From Streptomyces sp. DSM 110735 (GTDB taxonomy: Bacteria > Actinomycetota > Actinomycetes > Streptomycetales > Streptomycetaceae): a DNA stretch of 64,000 bases. The stretch lies in NCBI RefSeq assembly GCF_016482685.1, contig NZ_JACYHF010000012.1, positions 1 through 64,000 on the forward strand. Direction: 5' to 3'. Every line of letters begins with the position of its first letter. Position 1 is the stretch's first letter. A program made the translations under genes and the position numbers. Below are positions 51,245 through 60,108 of this stretch, in pieces. The notes below the pieces were generated by a model. The model ran no database searches. It saw only the letters and a program-made list of their open reading frames with translations, and was not told where the DNA came from.

Positions 51245-51575
51245 AGATGTTCGCCGTGGTCAGCGCGCCGACCAGGGCGAAGGAACCCTTGTCGACCTTC
51301 TCCTCGTCACGCTTCACATAAACCAGGCCGAGGATCACGATCAGCAGGGCCAGCTTGATGCCGATCTTGATGGTGTTGACGTGGTGACCCTGTGCCTCGT
51401 TGAGGCCGACCAGGACCACGCCGGTGACCAGCATGGTGAACGCGCCGTGCAGCATCCCCGGGACGAAGCGGGCGGTGCCCCGGCCCATCGCCTTCATCTG
51501 GGTGAGGAAACCGCCGAGCAGCGCGGCGATGCCGATGATGTGCAGGCCGACGAAGAGATGGATGAGTACGTCCAT
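51222..51575 (-). CDS. Small four-helix membrane protein
   Basis: A 117-aa protein with four predicted membrane helices (MDVLIHLFVGLHIIGIAALL, GMLHGAFTMLVTGVVLVGL, IKIGIKLALLIVILGLVYV, FALVGALTTANIFIAVLW). His residues in the first two helices (H6, H12, H46) could bind heme or metal, as in related actinobacterial proteins, but this is inference. ATG 51575 is 7 nt after TAGGCT on the minus strand, suggesting a leaderless message. Convergent overlap of 23 bp with the upstream plus-strand gene. Confidence 0.8.
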   Translation of the reverse strand: MDVLIHLFVGLHIIGIAALLGGFLTQMKAMGRGTARFVPGMLHGAFTMLVTGVVLVGLNEAQGHHVNTIKIGIKLALLIVILGLVYVKRDEEKVDKGSFALVGALTTANIFIAVLWT

Positions 51576-51932
51576 GCTCCGGAGCCTAGCGGGGGTGTGC
51601 CGTAGCACCTCTCCCGCCCCATGTGTCCGCAATGCGCTCATCGGTCACCAGGCTGCGCGAAGGCGGCGCCTCCACTTCGGCGGACCGGTCGTAAACGGTC
51701 TCGATCCGGTCTGTCACGGACAATTCCGCACACCCGTTACCAAGCTGTCACACACCCGCCTAGCGTCCTCCCCCAGGTGACCGGCTCCCCACGCCGCCCG
51801 GACCAGGGGCGGCAGCCGGACACCACCGCCGAGGAACGTCCGGTGGCCGCCCGTCTCCCCTGTGCGGGCGGGCACCGGACACCGGCCGCTCGAGTCGTAC
51901 GGGTCCTCGGCCGTACGAGTCCAGGGAAGGAC
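51576..51932. other. Promoter and structured leader of the NlpC/P60 gene
   Basis: 357 bp without a supported gene. A possible promoter is TTACCA (51737-51742), 18 bp, TAGCGT (51761-51766), giving a 5' UTR of about 160 nt. The UTR contains a 16-bp stem with one mismatch (51838-51853 with 51865-51880, GTCCGGTG arms) and a second hairpin with TCGTACGG / CCGTACGA arms just before the ribosome site. A c-di-AMP (ydaO-type) riboswitch is possible but not demonstrated. Confidence 0.5.
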
Positions 51933-53048
51933 GTGACGGTCCAGGTGGCAACGCACCGGAGGCCCCGACATCGCTCGCTGGGTGGCAACACCGCCCGCAC
52001 GGCCGCGACCCTCGCCCTCGCGGGGGCGGCGACCGCGACAGCCTTCGAGGGAGTCGGCCACGCCGAGCCCCAGCTCACCCCGGCGCAGGTCAGGACCAGA
52101 GTGGACACGCTGTACCGGGAGGCGGAGAACGCCACCGAGAAGTACAACGGCGCCAAGGAGAAGGCGGACGCGGCGCAGCGGCGGCTGAACACGCTGCACG
52201 ACGAGACCGCCCGCAGGCAGGACCGGCTGAACACCGCCCGCGACGCCCTCGGCACCTACGCCGCCGCGCAGTACCGCGACGGCTCCATCTCGCCCACCTG
52301 GCAGCTCGCCCTCTCCAGCGACCCCGACCGCTATCTGGACGGCGCCGCCCTTGCCGAGCGCGTCGGCGACCAGCAGACCGGTGCCGTCAGCCGGGTGCGC
52401 ACCCAGCTCCGCGAGATCGAGCAGTTGCGCGGCGCCGCCCGCGTGGAGCTGAAGTCGCTGCGCGCCCGCCAGGCGGAGCTGAAGCGGCAGAAGAAGACAG
52501 TCACCACGAAGCTGCACGAGGCCCAGCGGCTCCTGAACCGGCTCACCCCCCGCGAGCGGAAGCAGGTCACCCACACTGCCCCGACCCACGCCGGTCGCGC
52601 CACCACGGCCGCCCGCCCGGTCGGTGCGCACACCCCGCGCAACGGCACCGCCGGAACCGGCACGGCGAAGACGCCCGCCGCCCCGGCCGTCGCCACCGGC
52701 TCCCGCGCCGCCGCGGCCGTCGCCTACGCCTACCGCAAGCTCGGCAGCCCCTACGTCTGGGGCGCCACCGGTCCCCACGCCTTCGACTGCTCGGGACTCG
52801 TCCAGGCCGCCTACCGCTCCGCCGGGATCTCCCTCCCCCGCACCACCTACGCCCAGATCAACGCCGGACGGCGCGTCTCGCGCTCCCAGCTCCGCCCCGG
52901 TGACCTGGTGTTCTTCTACTCCGGCGTCAGTCACGTGGGGCTCTACATCGGGGGCGGCAAGATGATCCACGCCCCGAATCCCTCGGCGCCGGTGCGCATC
53001 GCGCCGATCAGTCAGATGCCGTTCGCGGGGGCGACACGGGTGGCGTGA
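51933..53048 (+). CDS. NlpC/P60-family cell-wall endopeptidase
   Basis: A 371-aa secreted protein. A signal peptide (RTAATLALAGAATATAFEGVGHA) is followed by a long coiled-coil region (about 45-200; REAENATEKYNGAKEKADAA). A Thr/Ala-rich linker leads to the NlpC/P60 domain (about 255-371) with the catalytic Cys in FDCSGLVQAAY, His in SHVGLYIG and a third polar residue in MIHAPNP. It hydrolyses D-gamma-glutamyl-diaminopimelate type bonds in peptidoglycan. GTG 51933 was chosen because AGGGAAGG precedes it. The long structured leader suggests post-initiation control. Confidence 0.92.
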   Translation: MTVQVATHRRPRHRSLGGNTARTAATLALAGAATATAFEGVGHAEPQLTPAQVRTRVDTLYREAENATEKYNGAKEKADAAQRRLNTLHDETARRQDRLNTARDALGTYAAAQYRDGSISPTWQLALSSDPDRYLDGAALAERVGDQQTGAVSRVRTQLREIEQLRGAARVELKSLRARQAELKRQKKTVTTKLHEAQRLLNRLTPRERKQVTHTAPTHAGRATTAARPVGAHTPRNGTAGTGTAKTPAAPAVATGSRAAAAVAYAYRKLGSPYVWGATGPHAFDCSGLVQAAYRSAGISLPRTTYAQINAGRRVSRSQLRPGDLVFFYSGVSHVGLYIGGGKMIHAPNPSAPVRIAPISQMPFAGATRVA

Positions 53049-53127
53049 CGCCGCCGCCCGCGCGCCGCTGCGGCTCCACGAGGCGCCGGACCCGGCCTGA
53101 CGGACCGGGCACGGGCACGGGCACGGC

Positions 53128-53871
53128 TCAGACCAGGCGGCGCGCCGTCGCCCAGCGGGTCAGCTCGTGGCGGTTGGACAACTGGAGCTTGCGCAGGACC
53201 GCCGAGACGTGGGACTCGACCGTCTTCACCGAGATGTAGAGCTGCTTGGCGATCTCCTTGTAGGCGTAGCCCCGGGCGATCAGGCGCAGCACCTCGCGTT
53301 CCCGCTGGGTGAGGCGGTCCATGTCCTCGTCGACCGGCGGGGCGTCGGTGGACGCGAAGGCGTCCAGGACGAACCCGGCCAGGCGCGGGGAGAAGACCGC
53401 GTCGCCCTCCTGGACCCGGAAGATCGAGGCGACGAGGTCGGTGCCGGTGATCGTCTTGGTGACATAGCCCCGGGCGCCGCCCCGGATCACCCCGATCACG
53501 TCCTCCGCCGCGTCCGACACGGACAGCGCGAGGAACCGCACCGGCCGCTCCGGGTCTGCCATCAGCGCGGCGCTGCGGCGCAGCACCTCGACTCCGCCGC
53601 CGCCGGGCAGATGGACGTCGAGCAGGACCACCTCGGGCCGCGTCGCGGTGATCACGGCGACCGCCTGGTCGACGTCCGCGGCCTCACCGACCACCTCGAC
53701 CCCGGTCCGCTCGGTCTGCCCGATCTCCGCCTGGACACCCGTGCGGAACATCCGGTGGTCGTCCACGAGCACCACCCGCACCCGGCGGTCCGCACCGCCC
53801 CCGGCGTCGCGTCCGGGACCGGCCGCCTCCGCCGCCCCCGCCGTGCCGTTCGTCTCGGTCGCCTCGCTCAT
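53128..53871 (-). CDS. NarL/LuxR-type response regulator
   Basis: A 247-aa regulator. The receiver domain has VVLVDDHRMFRTG (acidic pocket), the phospho-Asp in VVLLDVHLPGGGG and the Lys in GYVTKTITG. The LuxR HTH is at about residues 180-240 (LTQREREVLRLIARGYAYKEIAKQLYISVKTVESHV, split at YAYKE). A 30-residue Ala/Gly-rich leader precedes the domain. It overlaps the PspC histidine kinase by 4 bp (ATGA), so the two form a two-component system. Confidence 0.94.
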   Translation of the reverse strand: MSEATETNGTAGAAEAAGPGRDAGGGADRRVRVVLVDDHRMFRTGVQAEIGQTERTGVEVVGEAADVDQAVAVITATRPEVVLLDVHLPGGGGVEVLRRSAALMADPERPVRFLALSVSDAAEDVIGVIRGGARGYVTKTITGTDLVASIFRVQEGDAVFSPRLAGFVLDAFASTDAPPVDEDMDRLTQREREVLRLIARGYAYKEIAKQLYISVKTVESHVSAVLRKLQLSNRHELTRWATARRLV

Positions 53872-55160
53872 GCCGTCTTCTCCGCCCTCTCCATCTCCAG
53901 CTCGACCTCCGTGCCGCCGTCCGGCACCGACCGCAGCCGGGCCGTGCCGCCGTTGCGCTCCATACGGCCGATGATCGATTCTCTGACCCCCATGCGGTCC
54001 GCGGGTATCGAGTCGAGGTCGAAACCTGGCCCGCGGTCGCGGACGGACACGAACACCGTCCTCCCCTCGACCTCCGCGTACACCTGCACGGGACCGCCGT
54101 CGCCACCGTACTTGGCGGCGTTCACCATCGCCTCGCGCGCGGCCTGCATCTGCGCGGACGTCCTCTCGTCCAGCGGGCAGTCGCCGACCACGACCACCTC
54201 TATGGGCACGCCGTGCTTGTCCTCGACCTCGGCGGCGCTGCGCCGGACTGCCTCCGCGACCGTGTCCGGCTCGTCGGCCTCGTCCTTGCCGGTGCCCTCC
54301 GGTTTGTACAGCCAGGTGCGCAGGTCGCGCTCCTGGGCGCGGGCCAGGCGGCGCACCTCGCCCGCGTTGTCGGCGTTGCGCTGGATCAGGGTCAGGGTGT
54401 GCAGCACGGAGTCGTGGACGTGAGCGGCGACCTCGGCGCGCTCCTGGGCCCTGATGCGCATCAGGCGCTCCTCGGAGAGGTCCTGGGTGACCCGGACGAG
54501 ATAGGGGCCGGCGAGCAGCGTGATACCGACCAGGACGGCGAGCGCCGCCTGGAACACCGCGCCGAGGTGGGCCGCGGAGCCCTGCATGACGAATATGGCG
54601 GACACCCCGGCCGTGACCAGCAGCACGCCCACGCCCGCGCGGAGCAGGGTGAGGGTGCGCCGTCTGCTGCCGACCTCGACCCAGCGGGCCCGGCGGGCGT
54701 TGTCCGCCTGCCGCCAGACCAGGGCGACACCGGCCGCGACCAGGACGGTCGGCAGGAGGTACGCCTTCGCCGTGTTGGTCACGTTGACGCTGCCCACGAA
54801 GACCATCGACACGATGACCATGAGCAGCAGGGCGACCATCTGCCCCTTGTCCGGCTTGCGCGCCACGAGTCGGCGGCGGCCGTCCGGGGAGGTCTCGGTG
54901 CCGACGAGCGAGGACGGCTTGTGGGCGCCCACGCCGCCGACGCCGAGCGGCACGAAGAACCAGAACGCGGCGTAGAGCAGCGCGCCCAGTCCGTTGGCCA
55001 TGAACAGACCGACGAAGGCGAGCCGCACCCACACCACGGGCAGCCCGAGGTGCCCGGCGAGCCCCCGCGCCACTCCCCCGAGCCAGCGGCCGTCACCGCT
55101 GCGGTAGAGCTTGCGCGGCGGCCGCGGGTCTTCGAGGGGCAGTGCTGCGGCTTCCGGCAT
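53868..55160 (-). CDS. PspC-domain sensor histidine kinase
   Basis: A 430-aa membrane kinase. The PspC domain (about 18-75, LYRSGDGRWLGGVARGLAGHLGLPVVWVRLAF) contains one or two helices. Further membrane helices follow (about 105-215). The HisKA_3 dimerisation motif AAHVHDSVLHTLTLIQRNAD carries the phospho-His, and HATPase_c has the N-box MVNAAKYGG and G-boxes VRDRGPGFD and MGVRESIIGRM. The start is uncertain: ATG 55160 is used, while GTG 55175 is in frame upstream, and neither has a Shine-Dalgarno. It probably senses envelope stress like LiaS/PspC kinases. It is divergent from another PspC-domain gene. Confidence 0.92.
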   Translation of the reverse strand: MPEAAALPLEDPRPPRKLYRSGDGRWLGGVARGLAGHLGLPVVWVRLAFVGLFMANGLGALLYAAFWFFVPLGVGGVGAHKPSSLVGTETSPDGRRRLVARKPDKGQMVALLLMVIVSMVFVGSVNVTNTAKAYLLPTVLVAAGVALVWRQADNARRARWVEVGSRRRTLTLLRAGVGVLLVTAGVSAIFVMQGSAAHLGAVFQAALAVLVGITLLAGPYLVRVTQDLSEERLMRIRAQERAEVAAHVHDSVLHTLTLIQRNADNAGEVRRLARAQERDLRTWLYKPEGTGKDEADEPDTVAEAVRRSAAEVEDKHGVPIEVVVVGDCPLDERTSAQMQAAREAMVNAAKYGGDGGPVQVYAEVEGRTVFVSVRDRGPGFDLDSIPADRMGVRESIIGRMERNGGTARLRSVPDGGTEVELEMERAEKTA

Positions 55161-55382
55161 GTCATCGATGGTCACACGGCCGTGGCAGCGGGTCATCAGG
55201 GTCGGCCCCCGAGACTCCCCTGATCTTCGCTCGGGGTACCCCCGAGACGGGTCCGGACGCCCCGACCGGCGGCGGAGCCGGGGATTCGAACAGGTCCCCG
55301 GTTCCGCCTCAGGGCCGATTTCAGGGTTCGGCCAGGGTTGATCCGACTGCCGGTCGGGCGGCGGAACCGTCACGATGGACGC

Positions 55383-56855
55383 ATGACGGATCACGAGCAC
55401 GCAGCGACGGGTCCGGGACCTGGCTCCGGCCCGCGCCCGGGCTCGGGAACCGGTACGACGGACATGCCCGGAGCCACGGGCCCGGCAGGCACTCCCGGTG
55501 CGGACGGGACGCCCCCTGCCGCCCCGGACTCCCGCCCCTTCCGGCGCGACCGCAGACACAAGATGATCGCGGGCGTGTGCGCGGGGCTGGGCCGCCAGAC
55601 GGACATGGACCCGGTGATCTACCGCATCACCCTCGCCGTGCTGGCGGCGACCGGCGGCATCGGTCTGATCTTCTACGGCTTCGCCTGGCTCCTCGTGCCG
55701 CAGGACGACGAGGAGGAGAACGAGGTCCGCAAGCTGCTCACCGGCCGGGTCGACGGCCAGGCGCTGGCCGCCGTGCTGTTCGCGCTGGTCGGCTGCGGGG
55801 TGGTCCTGACCACGCTGCGCAACGCCGGGGCGCTGACCTTCGCGGTGGTCCTCTCCCTGCTGCTCGCCGGTGCCGGGTACTGGTCCCGCCACCGGGGCAC
55901 CCCGGACCCCGACCCCTCCCCCAGCTCCCCGAGTGCGCGCCCGCGCTCCAGCCCCATAGCCGCGCAAGCCGCCGCCGACGCCCCGCCGGAGGCACAGGCA
56001 CCGCCGGTCTCGACGTACTTCCCCTCCTGGTGGCGCGACCCGATCGTCAAGGACGGCACCCACGTCGGCGGCACCGGCTATCTGTGGGGACCCGGCGACG
56101 CCCGCCGACAGGACGTGACCTCGGTCCTCGACCTGCGCCTACGCCTGGCCGACCCCTGGCCGCACGACACCGCCACACCCCCGCCGAGCACCGGCACCGC
56201 GCCTCGCCCCCCGAGACCGCGCGGCCCGCGCCGGATCGGTGGCTGGGTGTTCCTCCTGGCCCTCCTGGCGGGCGGCCTGGTCACCGGACTGACCTGGCAC
56301 TCCCACCCGCCGGGCACGAGCCTCCAGCTCGGTCTGGCCAGTGCGCTCGCGGTGCTCGGCCTGGGCATGGCCCTCGGCTCGTTCCTCGGGCGCACGGGAG
56401 CCGGTACGACCTTCCTGGCGATCCTCACGGCAGCCCTGCTCGCCGGAGTGACGGCCCTCCCCGCGGACGTCACCACCCAATGGCGCCAGACCACCTGGCA
56501 GCCGACCACCGCGACGGACGTCCGCCCTTCCTACGACCTCGGAACCGGCGCCGCCACCCTCGACCTGAGCCGGGTCCACCCCGCGAAGGGCCGGACGGTA
56601 ACGACCCACGCCGCGGTGGGCGCGGGACGCCTCCGGCTGATCATCCCGGCCGACACGACCGCCAAGGTCCGCATCGACCTCGGCGTCGGCGACGTCCAGT
56701 TGCCCGGCGACAACGGAAAGGACATCGACGTGCAGCCGGACCGCCACAAGCAGGTGACCTTCGCCCCGGCCACGAACACCAAGCCCACCGGCACCCTGAC
56801 GATCGCCCTCGAAGTAGGCGTAGGACAGGTGGTGATCACCCATGCCACGCCGTGA
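55383..56855 (+). CDS. PspC-domain membrane protein with LiaF/DUF4097-like C-terminus
   Basis: A 490-aa protein. A Gly/Pro-rich N-terminal tail is followed by PspC (about 50-110, FRRDRRHKMIAGVCAGLGRQTDMDP), with TM helices and the EEENEVRKLLTGR cytoplasmic hinge. More helices follow, then a C-terminal beta-rich domain (TYDLGTGAATLDLSRV, VGAGRLRLIIPADTTAKV, VGVGQVVITHATP) of the toastrack/LiaF type. It should modulate the divergent PspC kinase, as LiaF does LiaRS. ATG 55383 has CACGAT at leaderless -10 distance. It overlaps the next gene by 14 bp. Confidence 0.9.
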   Translation: MTDHEHAATGPGPGSGPRPGSGTGTTDMPGATGPAGTPGADGTPPAAPDSRPFRRDRRHKMIAGVCAGLGRQTDMDPVIYRITLAVLAATGGIGLIFYGFAWLLVPQDDEEENEVRKLLTGRVDGQALAAVLFALVGCGVVLTTLRNAGALTFAVVLSLLLAGAGYWSRHRGTPDPDPSPSSPSARPRSSPIAAQAAADAPPEAQAPPVSTYFPSWWRDPIVKDGTHVGGTGYLWGPGDARRQDVTSVLDLRLRLADPWPHDTATPPPSTGTAPRPPRPRGPRRIGGWVFLLALLAGGLVTGLTWHSHPPGTSLQLGLASALAVLGLGMALGSFLGRTGAGTTFLAILTAALLAGVTALPADVTTQWRQTTWQPTTATDVRPSYDLGTGAATLDLSRVHPAKGRTVTTHAAVGAGRLRLIIPADTTAKVRIDLGVGDVQLPGDNGKDIDVQPDRHKQVTFAPATNTKPTGTLTIALEVGVGQVVITHATP

Positions 56856-57054
56856 CTTCCACCCCGGCCGCCTCCTGGCGGGCCTCGCCTTCACCACCGT
56901 GGCCGCCCTCTACCTCGGCAACGCCCAACACCTCTGGCACATCCCCTGGTACACCGCCCTCCCGATCACAGCGGGCGCGCTGTTCCTGGCGGGGCTCACG
57001 GATGCGGTAGCCCGAGCGATACGCGGGAGGCGCAGGGCGCCGGAGGACGGCTAG
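56842..57054 (+). CDS. Small two-helix membrane protein
   Basis: A 70-aa protein with two helices (LLAGLAFTTVAALYLGN and TALPITAGALFLAGLTDAV) separated by a short Trp/His loop, and a basic tail. It overlaps the end of the PspC protein by 14 bp, so it is coupled to it. The family usually accompanies this PspC gene in Streptomyces. The tail overlaps by 59 bp the convergent HATPase gene. Function unknown. Confidence 0.8.
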   Translation: MPRRDFHPGRLLAGLAFTTVAALYLGNAQHLWHIPWYTALPITAGALFLAGLTDAVARAIRGRRRAPEDG

Positions 57055-57532
57055 GCGCGCGTCGGCTCAACACGGTCAGTGCCAGCCGAAGGCAGGAGCA
57101 TTGTCCGCAGCGGAACCGCCTGTGTGTCTCCAGCTCTGCCCACACGACCTTTCCCCAGCGCCGTTCGTCCGTGCCCCAGTTCACGGCGAGCATCGCGACG
57201 AGGGCCAAGCCGCGTCCTGCCTCTGCGTCACCCTTCGGCGGGCAGGGCACAGGCAGCGTGCGGGAGAAGTCCGCGACGGCTACCCGCACAGTGCGCGGCG
57301 CGACGCGTTCCACCACCACGCGGATGGACTGCCGTCGGGCGTGCCGTACGGCGTTCGCCACCAGTTCGGAGACGATCAAGGCACCGTCGTCGGCGAGGTT
57401 GTCCAGCCTCCACGCGGTGAGCGCCAAGCGGACCAAGCGACGGGCTGTGGCGGCACTTTCGGGTTTGCGGGGCCAGCTCTCGCTGTAACCGGGATGCCCG
57501 GTCGGGCGGGCCCGAGTTGTAGGTTGCGGCAT
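56996..57532 (-). CDS. ATP-binding protein of the anti-sigma kinase (HATPase_c_2) type
   Basis: A 178-aa protein. ARRLVRLALTAWRLDNLADD is followed by the N-box IVSELVANAVRHA, VRVAVADFSRTLP (D-box region) and GRGLALVAMLAVNWG (G-box). This is the orphan RsbW/SpoIIAB-like family very common in Streptomyces. ATG 57532 (MPQPTTRARP) is preferred. Unusually, after WAELETHRRF a 40-residue Cys/Arg/Pro-rich tail continues into the region antisense to the preceding small gene. Ordinary members stop near VWAELE, so the tail may be a recent extension. It is divergent from the XRE regulator. Confidence 0.85.
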   Translation of the reverse strand: MPQPTTRARPTGHPGYSESWPRKPESAATARRLVRLALTAWRLDNLADDGALIVSELVANAVRHARRQSIRVVVERVAPRTVRVAVADFSRTLPVPCPPKGDAEAGRGLALVAMLAVNWGTDERRWGKVVWAELETHRRFRCGQCSCLRLALTVLSRRAPSRPPAPCASRVSLGLPHP

Positions 57533-57778
57533 GTCGCTCTGCTTTCTCGGATCGACCGAGCCCCGGGGGTCGTTTGCCCGTTCGTCAGGGCGTTGAGCAA
57601 GCCCGTGTGCCGTGACGGGGTTCATGCCGGGGACCACCCCAAGGGCGACGACTCATGACGATCCCGAGCATGAACGTCGCCGAACTCGCGGCCAATCACC
57701 CGCTGTTCTACTTTCGTTCCACTTTCGTCCCGCCACCCGCGCGCATCTGCTTCGATGACGGTGGAAGGGGGCGACCGC

Positions 57779-58874
57779 GTGGCCACCGTGCACCAGTGGA
57801 CCGGCCTGGAGACCAGGGCACTGCGTCTCGCCTTACGACTGAGCGTGCGGGCCTTCGCGGAGCACCTGGGCGTGGCCGTGGCCACGGTCTCGAAGTGGGA
57901 GAGCAAGCGCGCCGGAACCGCGCCCCGACCCGACACCCAGGCCATCCTCGACACCGCCCTCGGACGTGCGGACGCCGCCGCCCGTCTGCGCTTCGAGACG
58001 CTCCGGCCCGAGCTGGCCGGCCCCGTGCCGAATGCCTCCCGGCGCGACCTCGACGCCAGCCCTCGCGCTTGGGAGTACGAATCGTGGACCGAGGACCTGG
58101 ACCGCGTCGTAGTCGCGCTCTCCCAGCAGAACTTCACCTTCGCCGACAGCCTCCTCAGCCGCTGGCTGGTCCGGTTCGATGCCCGGGAACTGGATGAAAA
58201 GGGCCTGTACCTTTTCGCCCGCTCGACCGCGCTACTCGGTGACCTCAGGCGCGACCAGGGCTCCGTCCTCGGCCCGCTTTCCGCCCAGCACTCCTACGCC
58301 GGGGCACGCGCGGTCTTCACCCAGCTCAACATCCCGCGCCGTGTCGCCCAGCTCGACCTCTCCCTCGCGGTGATCGCGGAAATGTCCGGCAGGTTAGAGA
58401 CCGCGCCGATACGAAACCCTCGCCGTCGACGACCGGCTCTCCCGTCGGGACCGCGCCAGAGCCCGCCTGTGGGTCGGTACCGCACTGGGCAAGAACGGCC
58501 GACATGACTACGCGACCCGCGTCATGCAAGCCGCGACCCGCGACTTCGAAGACCTCACCGAACCCGAAGACTGGTCGGTCGCCCACCAGAAACTCGCCCT
58601 CGCCCGCCGTGGCGCGGGTGACCTCACCCAAGCCCTGCACTTCATCGGCATCGCCCGCAGCAGCGGGACCACCGACTCACCGATGCAACGCGTACGGCTG
58701 GACACCGCCTACGGCCACATCCTGCTCTCCGACACCGCGACCCGGGATGATGGACTCCTCGTCCTTGATCAAGCCAGCCGCACGGCCGCCCAGTACGGAC
58801 TCGTGCACCAACTGCGCAGCATCGAGGGCATCAAGGCCATGAGCGAGAGCCGGACCGGCCCCCGGCGACGGTGA
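57779..58874 (+). pseudogene. XRE-family regulator, frameshifted, two TTA codons
   Basis: The first part (GTG 57779 to about 58405) encodes an XRE HTH (LRLALRLSVRAFAEHLGVAVATVSKWE, split at SVRAF) and the start of a TPR-like helical domain. The frame then shifts: after RLETA the original frame runs into PIRNPRRRRPAL and stops at 58506. Reading one base further on restores RYETLAVDDRLSRRDRARARLWVG and runs to 58874, the normal family C-terminus. A single extra base between about 58398 and 58410 explains this. In-frame TTA codons at 57833 and 58394 would make it bldA-dependent. GTG 57779 has GGAAGGGGG upstream. Confidence 0.8.
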
Positions 58875-58888
58875 CCGGGGAGAGACGC

Positions 58889-59557
58889 GTGGGCGAGAAC
58901 CAGCAGGCCATCACCGAGGACCAGTGGCAGCGGGCCGCGCTGATCTGGGACTACCACCAGATGCACCACGCGCTGCGTCCCGTCGACGTGGCGATCGGAC
59001 TCGGCAGTCACGACCTCGGCGTCGCCACCCACTCCGCCGAGCTGTACCACGCCGGACTGTTCCCCACCCTCGTCTTCACCGGCGGCAACAGCCCCACCAC
59101 CGCCAAAGTCTTCCCCCGAGGCGAAGCCGTCCACTTCTGCGAACACGCCATCACCCTCGGCGTACCCACCGAAGCGATCCTCCTCGAACCGAACGCCGCC
59201 AACACCGGCCAGAACATCACCCTCTCCCGCCAGGTCCTCACCACCGCAGGCATCACCCCGACCACGGTCCTGCTGGTCTCCAAGCCCTACATGGAACGCC
59301 GCTCCTACGCCACCGCCCGCAAGCTGTGGCCCGACATCGAAATCCTCTGCGCGTCGGAGCCGCTGGAACTCGACGACTACGTGAAGTCCATCGGGGACGA
59401 GAAACTCGTCCTGGACATGCTCGTCGGCGACCTCCAGCGGGTCATCGAATACCCGAAGCGCGGATTCGCCGTCGAGCAGGAAGTCCCCGAGGACGTGCAC
59501 GGAGCGTACGAATCCCTCATCCACGACGGCTTCACCAGCCGCCTCATCGCGCCCTGA
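58889..59557 (+). CDS. YdcF-family (DUF218) protein
   Basis: A 222-aa protein of the YdcF fold. PVDVAIGLGSHDLGVATHSAELYHAGLFPTLVFTGG (split at LGVATHS) opens the domain, EAILLEPNAANTGQNITLSRQVL is the E-x-x-A-x-x-T-x-x-N motif, and VLLVSKPYMERRSYATA follows. Such proteins bind S-adenosylmethionine in E. coli YdcF, or act as membrane-linked vancomycin/sanA-type factors; no TM helix is seen here. GTG 58889 was chosen because GGGGAG is 6 bases before it. It lies 14 bp after the XRE gene, a pairing common in Streptomyces. Confidence 0.87.
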   Translation: MGENQQAITEDQWQRAALIWDYHQMHHALRPVDVAIGLGSHDLGVATHSAELYHAGLFPTLVFTGGNSPTTAKVFPRGEAVHFCEHAITLGVPTEAILLEPNAANTGQNITLSRQVLTTAGITPTTVLLVSKPYMERRSYATARKLWPDIEILCASEPLELDDYVKSIGDEKLVLDMLVGDLQRVIEYPKRGFAVEQEVPEDVHGAYESLIHDGFTSRLIAP

Positions 59558-59611
59558 CCTCCTCGCACCAGTGAGCTGTGGAGGGACCGACCCGACCTTC
59601 CAGGGGGGAAC

Positions 59612-60061
59612 ATGCCGTGGTCGACGCTCGTGGCGACAGCCGTGGGCACCGTGCTTGGGGTACTCGCCACACTCATGGCCGATCACGTCCGCTGGCGGCG
59701 AGATCGCTCGGAGCGGGAGCGGGACACGCTGCGCGCCGCCTTCACGGAGTACCTGACGGCCCTTTCGGCAGCCAGGGACGCGTTCTCCCGGACCGAGCCT
59801 TCCCCTGAAGCCGTCGGCAAGGGACACGTCGCGCTCGGCGAGCACGGGGTCTACGCGGCACAGCATCAACTGGAACTGGTGACGCGGCGGACACTCGTCG
59901 ACAAGGCCGGTCGCGCCACGCTCGCCGTGCTCGACTTTCATGACGCGGTGGTCGCCGGGCACGCATCGGGATCGCCCGAGTACGTCAGTGCTTGGCGAAC
60001 CGCCCGCCGGACTCGGGCAGCGTTGATCGCGGAGATGCGGAAGGTTCTGCGGTACGGCTGA
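59612..60061 (+). CDS. Small single-helix membrane protein with coiled-coil tail
   Basis: A 149-aa protein with an N-terminal membrane helix (STLVATAVGTVLGVLATLMA) then helical, charged sequence (RWRRDRSERERDTLRAAF, TRRTLVDKAGRATLAVLDF). The ATG has AGGGGGGAA upstream. The type, a 4-helix domain on a single anchor, occurs in accessory regions of Streptomyces genomes. Function unknown. Confidence 0.75.
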   Translation: MPWSTLVATAVGTVLGVLATLMADHVRWRRDRSERERDTLRAAFTEYLTALSAARDAFSRTEPSPEAVGKGHVALGEHGVYAAQHQLELVTRRTLVDKAGRATLAVLDFHDAVVAGHASGSPEYVSAWRTARRTRAALIAEMRKVLRYG

Positions 60062-60108
60062 GGCGCCCGGCGGTCACCAGCCGGGCGAACCCCTACCGGT
60101 ACAAACCC

